From positions 1-6,347 of the forward strand of contig JAJRYU010000651.1 of the NCBI GenBank assembly GCA_024275615.1: 6,347 nt of DNA, given 5' to 3'. The position numbers were made by a program, and so were the translations under genes. The notes under the pieces are model-generated. The model had not been told where the DNA came from. It did not search any database and saw nothing but the letters and a program-made list of their open reading frames with translations. Within the stretch, counting starts at the first letter, position 1; the number at the start of each line of letters is the position of its first letter. Positions 5,411-6,347 of this stretch are shown here, in pieces. Origin of the DNA: Planctomycetota bacterium. Its GTDB lineage: Bacteria; Planctomycetota; GCA-002687715; DRQF01.

Positions 5411-5825
5411 TGGCCGCGTAGGCTCGGCCAAACCCTCTCACTCCCACCAAAAGCGCTAAGCCAATGGCCACATAGACCCCGACAATAAGCTCAGGGTTTG
5501 TGTGGCCGTAGTGTTTGCGCAAGAAGAGGCCCATAGCAATCATGAGTGGGATGAGCAGGTATAGGACAGGATGGAAACTCATCCAGATCCAGTCTTTCTC
5601 CGGGCGTCGGGCAATGTAATTCGCCGTCCTTTCCGTACTCTTGCTAATGACGAAGAGGCCCTTGGGCACGCCGATCAGGACGGCTAGAAGGAGTGCAATC
5701 CCTTTCGTTGAGGCCGAATCAATGTTGCCAAAGTAAGGGAACAGGCCCCGCCCGATCAAACTGACAGCAACAAGAGTCCAAATCGTGGCTGCAAACATGA
5801 ACCGTGTTTTTCGTGTGACTTTCAC
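5397..5825 (-). CDS. Small integral membrane protein with four predicted helices, unknown function
   Basis: A 142-residue protein that I cannot assign to a named family. Hydrophobic segments at about 9-28, 39-58, 82-100 and 108-130 predict four membrane helices. The short basic N-terminus (MKVTRKTR) suggests a cytoplasmic start. The loop between helices 2 and 3 (STERTANYIARRPEKDW) is basic and would then also be cytoplasmic. RPEKDWIWMSFHPVLYLLIP (74-93) looks like the most family-specific stretch: aromatic and charged residues at the membrane boundary. No cofactor-binding histidine pairs or transporter signatures are evident. The start is GTG at 5825-5823 with AAGGA at 5838-5834, eight bases upstream. 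The gene faces the cyclophilin gene tail to tail with one base between stops, and diverges from the phosphorylase gene, with which it may share regulatory DNA. Confidence 0.82.
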   Translation of the reverse strand: MKVTRKTRFMFAATIWTLVAVSLIGRGLFPYFGNIDSASTKGIALLLAVLIGVPKGLFVISKSTERTANYIARRPEKDWIWMSFHPVLYLLIPLMIAMGLFLRKHYGHTNPELIVGVYVAIGLALLVGVRGFGRAYAATKET

Positions 5826-5833
5826 AGCTTTCT

Positions 5834-5838
5834 TCCTT
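5834..5838 (-). promoter_or_regulatory. Ribosome binding site for the GTG start of the membrane-protein gene
   Basis: AAGGA on the minus strand, eight bases before the GTG at 5825. It is the evidence for a non-ATG start. The first in-frame ATG, nine codons further in, would lose the basic N-terminal flank of helix 1. Confidence 0.65.
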
Positions 5839-5896
5839 GAAATAGAACTGAAGACCAGCTCACGAGGTTCTGCAACCCGAAGGCTCGATCAAGAAT

Positions 5897-5922
5897 AAGA
5901 TAGCACTCAATCACTCTATCTT
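5897..5922. repeat. Inverted repeat 1 upstream of the glucan phosphorylase gene
   Basis: AAGATAG (5897-5903) and CTATCTT (5916-5922) form a perfect 7-bp inverted repeat with a 12-base spacer. It is centred in the divergent region between the membrane-protein gene and the phosphorylase gene. Arm length and spacing fit an operator for a dimeric regulator as well as a weak hairpin. Confidence 0.45.
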
Positions 5923-5923
5923 C

Positions 5924-5955
5924 ACGCCATCTCCTCTGGCAACGTGAGATGGCGT
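5924..5955. repeat. Inverted repeat 2 upstream of the glucan phosphorylase gene
   Basis: ACGCCATCTC (5924-5933) and GAGATGGCGT (5946-5955) form a perfect 10-bp inverted repeat with a 12-base spacer, one base after the previous repeat. There is no T-run after it. It covers the upstream in-frame ATG at 5949, which also makes that codon an unlikely start. It may be an operator, or a 5' UTR hairpin of the phosphorylase transcript. Confidence 0.55.
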
Positions 5956-5989
5956 TGATATCCTACCTGCGCCACCCGCTCCCTCATTC

Positions 5990-5994
5990 GGAAG
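5990..5994 (+). promoter_or_regulatory. Ribosome binding site deciding the phosphorylase start
   Basis: GGAAG eight bases before the ATG at 6003. The alternative ATG at 5949 has no comparable site and would add 18 residues of unfamiliar sequence. Confidence 0.6.
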
Positions 5995-6002
5995 ACAAGA
6001 AG

Positions 6003-6347
6003 ATGAAGACATACGGACACGCCCCTTGGGTCCCTGAGGTTTTGGAACCAGTTCTCGACCTGGCCTACAATTTCTGGTGGAACACGGACTCTCAGGCCCG
6101 TCGATTCTTCTACCGCATGGCTCCCGGTTTGTGGCACAAGGTGAATCACAACCCTATTCTCTTGCTACGCTCCCTGACCAAGGATCAGCTGGTCGCCCTA
6201 TCTGGGCAGGCAGAAATCTGCGAGGAGATGACAGAGATCCATGAACGAATGCGTCTGTCCTTGGAACAAGGGGGGCGTTTCAAGCTGGAACCAACAGTGC
6301 GAGGTGCAAGCGACCTCAATATTGAAACCAACCCCCTGGTCGCCTAC
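6003..6347 (+). CDS. glgP: Alpha-glucan (glycogen) phosphorylase, N-terminal DUF3417 domain, runs off right edge
   Basis: Glycogen phosphorylases release glucose 1-phosphate from the non-reducing ends of alpha-1,4-glucan in the cytoplasm, using pyridoxal phosphate. Only the first 115 codons are present. They match the N-terminal DUF3417 domain of the long bacterial/archaeal alpha-glucan phosphorylases. EVLEPVLDLAYNFWWNTDSQ (12-31) corresponds to the family's L-A-Y-N-L-W-W pattern, LWHKVNHNPILLLRSL (44-59) to the W...HNP..LL pattern, and ETNPLVAY (108-115) comes just before the expected Phe-Ser-Ala-Glu-Phe-Gly segment. The catalytic and PLP-binding parts lie beyond the edge, so activity cannot be judged. 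The start at 6003 is chosen for its ribosome site. The gene diverges from the small membrane-protein gene, and two inverted repeats lie upstream. Confidence 0.85.
   Translation, partial: MKTYGHAPWVPEVLEPVLDLAYNFWWNTDSQARRFFYRMAPGLWHKVNHNPILLLRSLTKDQLVALSGQAEICEEMTEIHERMRLSLEQGGRFKLEPTVRGASDLNIETNPLVAY

Noticed and set aside
5949..6002. Upstream ATG (5949) for the phosphorylase gene
   Set aside because: It lies in the arm of a 10-bp inverted repeat without a ribosome site, while 6003 has GGAAG at good spacing.
5922..6149. 75-codon minus-strand frame opposite the phosphorylase start
   Set aside because: It is antisense to a clear DUF3417 coding sequence and has no family resemblance.

Overview
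The window looks like a piece of a free-living bacterial chromosome of roughly balanced GC content. The best taxonomic guess is Planctomycetota or a close relative. The main reason is the secreted cyclophilin with a helical, TPR-like N-terminal half and a C-terminal PPIase domain, plus the MoxR ATPase, the DUF3417-type glycogen phosphorylase and the unusual Cys/Lys-rich exported protein. This is inference from recalled family resemblance; there is no rRNA or other decisive marker here. I see no tRNA, CRISPR array or complete mobile element.

Layout. The left edge (1-212, minus strand) holds the N-terminus of a MoxR-family AAA+ ATPase. Its sequence breaks off abruptly in the middle of the Walker A motif, 35 bases from the window edge. 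A 253-base divergent intergenic region separates it from a two-gene rightward operon (466-2777): a RimK-like ATP-grasp ligase and a circularly permuted ATP-grasp protein related to glutathionylspermidine synthase. The two share an ATGA stop/start overlap, so they are probably translationally coupled and may act in sequence or as a pair. Their substrates are unknown.

Next, after a 179-base gap, is a monocistronic gene (2957-3961) for an exported 334-residue protein. It has about 23 cysteines and about 75 lysines, and its C-terminal half is nine tandem units of about 18-21 residues. It is followed by three back-to-back hairpins, the last a strong intrinsic terminator. This protein is the most novel item in the window. 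Then comes the exported cyclophilin (4184-5395), which converges on a small four-helix membrane protein (5397-5825, minus, GTG start). Their stop codons are one base apart and both lie in the loop of one inverted repeat. A divergent region of 177 bases with two neat inverted repeats leads to the start of an alpha-glucan phosphorylase gene (6003 to the right edge).

How the genes work together. Only the ATP-grasp pair is a clear functional unit. The repeat protein and the cyclophilin are both predicted to be exported, so they share a compartment. The terminator between them argues that they are separate transcripts. A link between the ATP-grasp pair and the Lys/Cys-rich protein is possible but is only a hypothesis.
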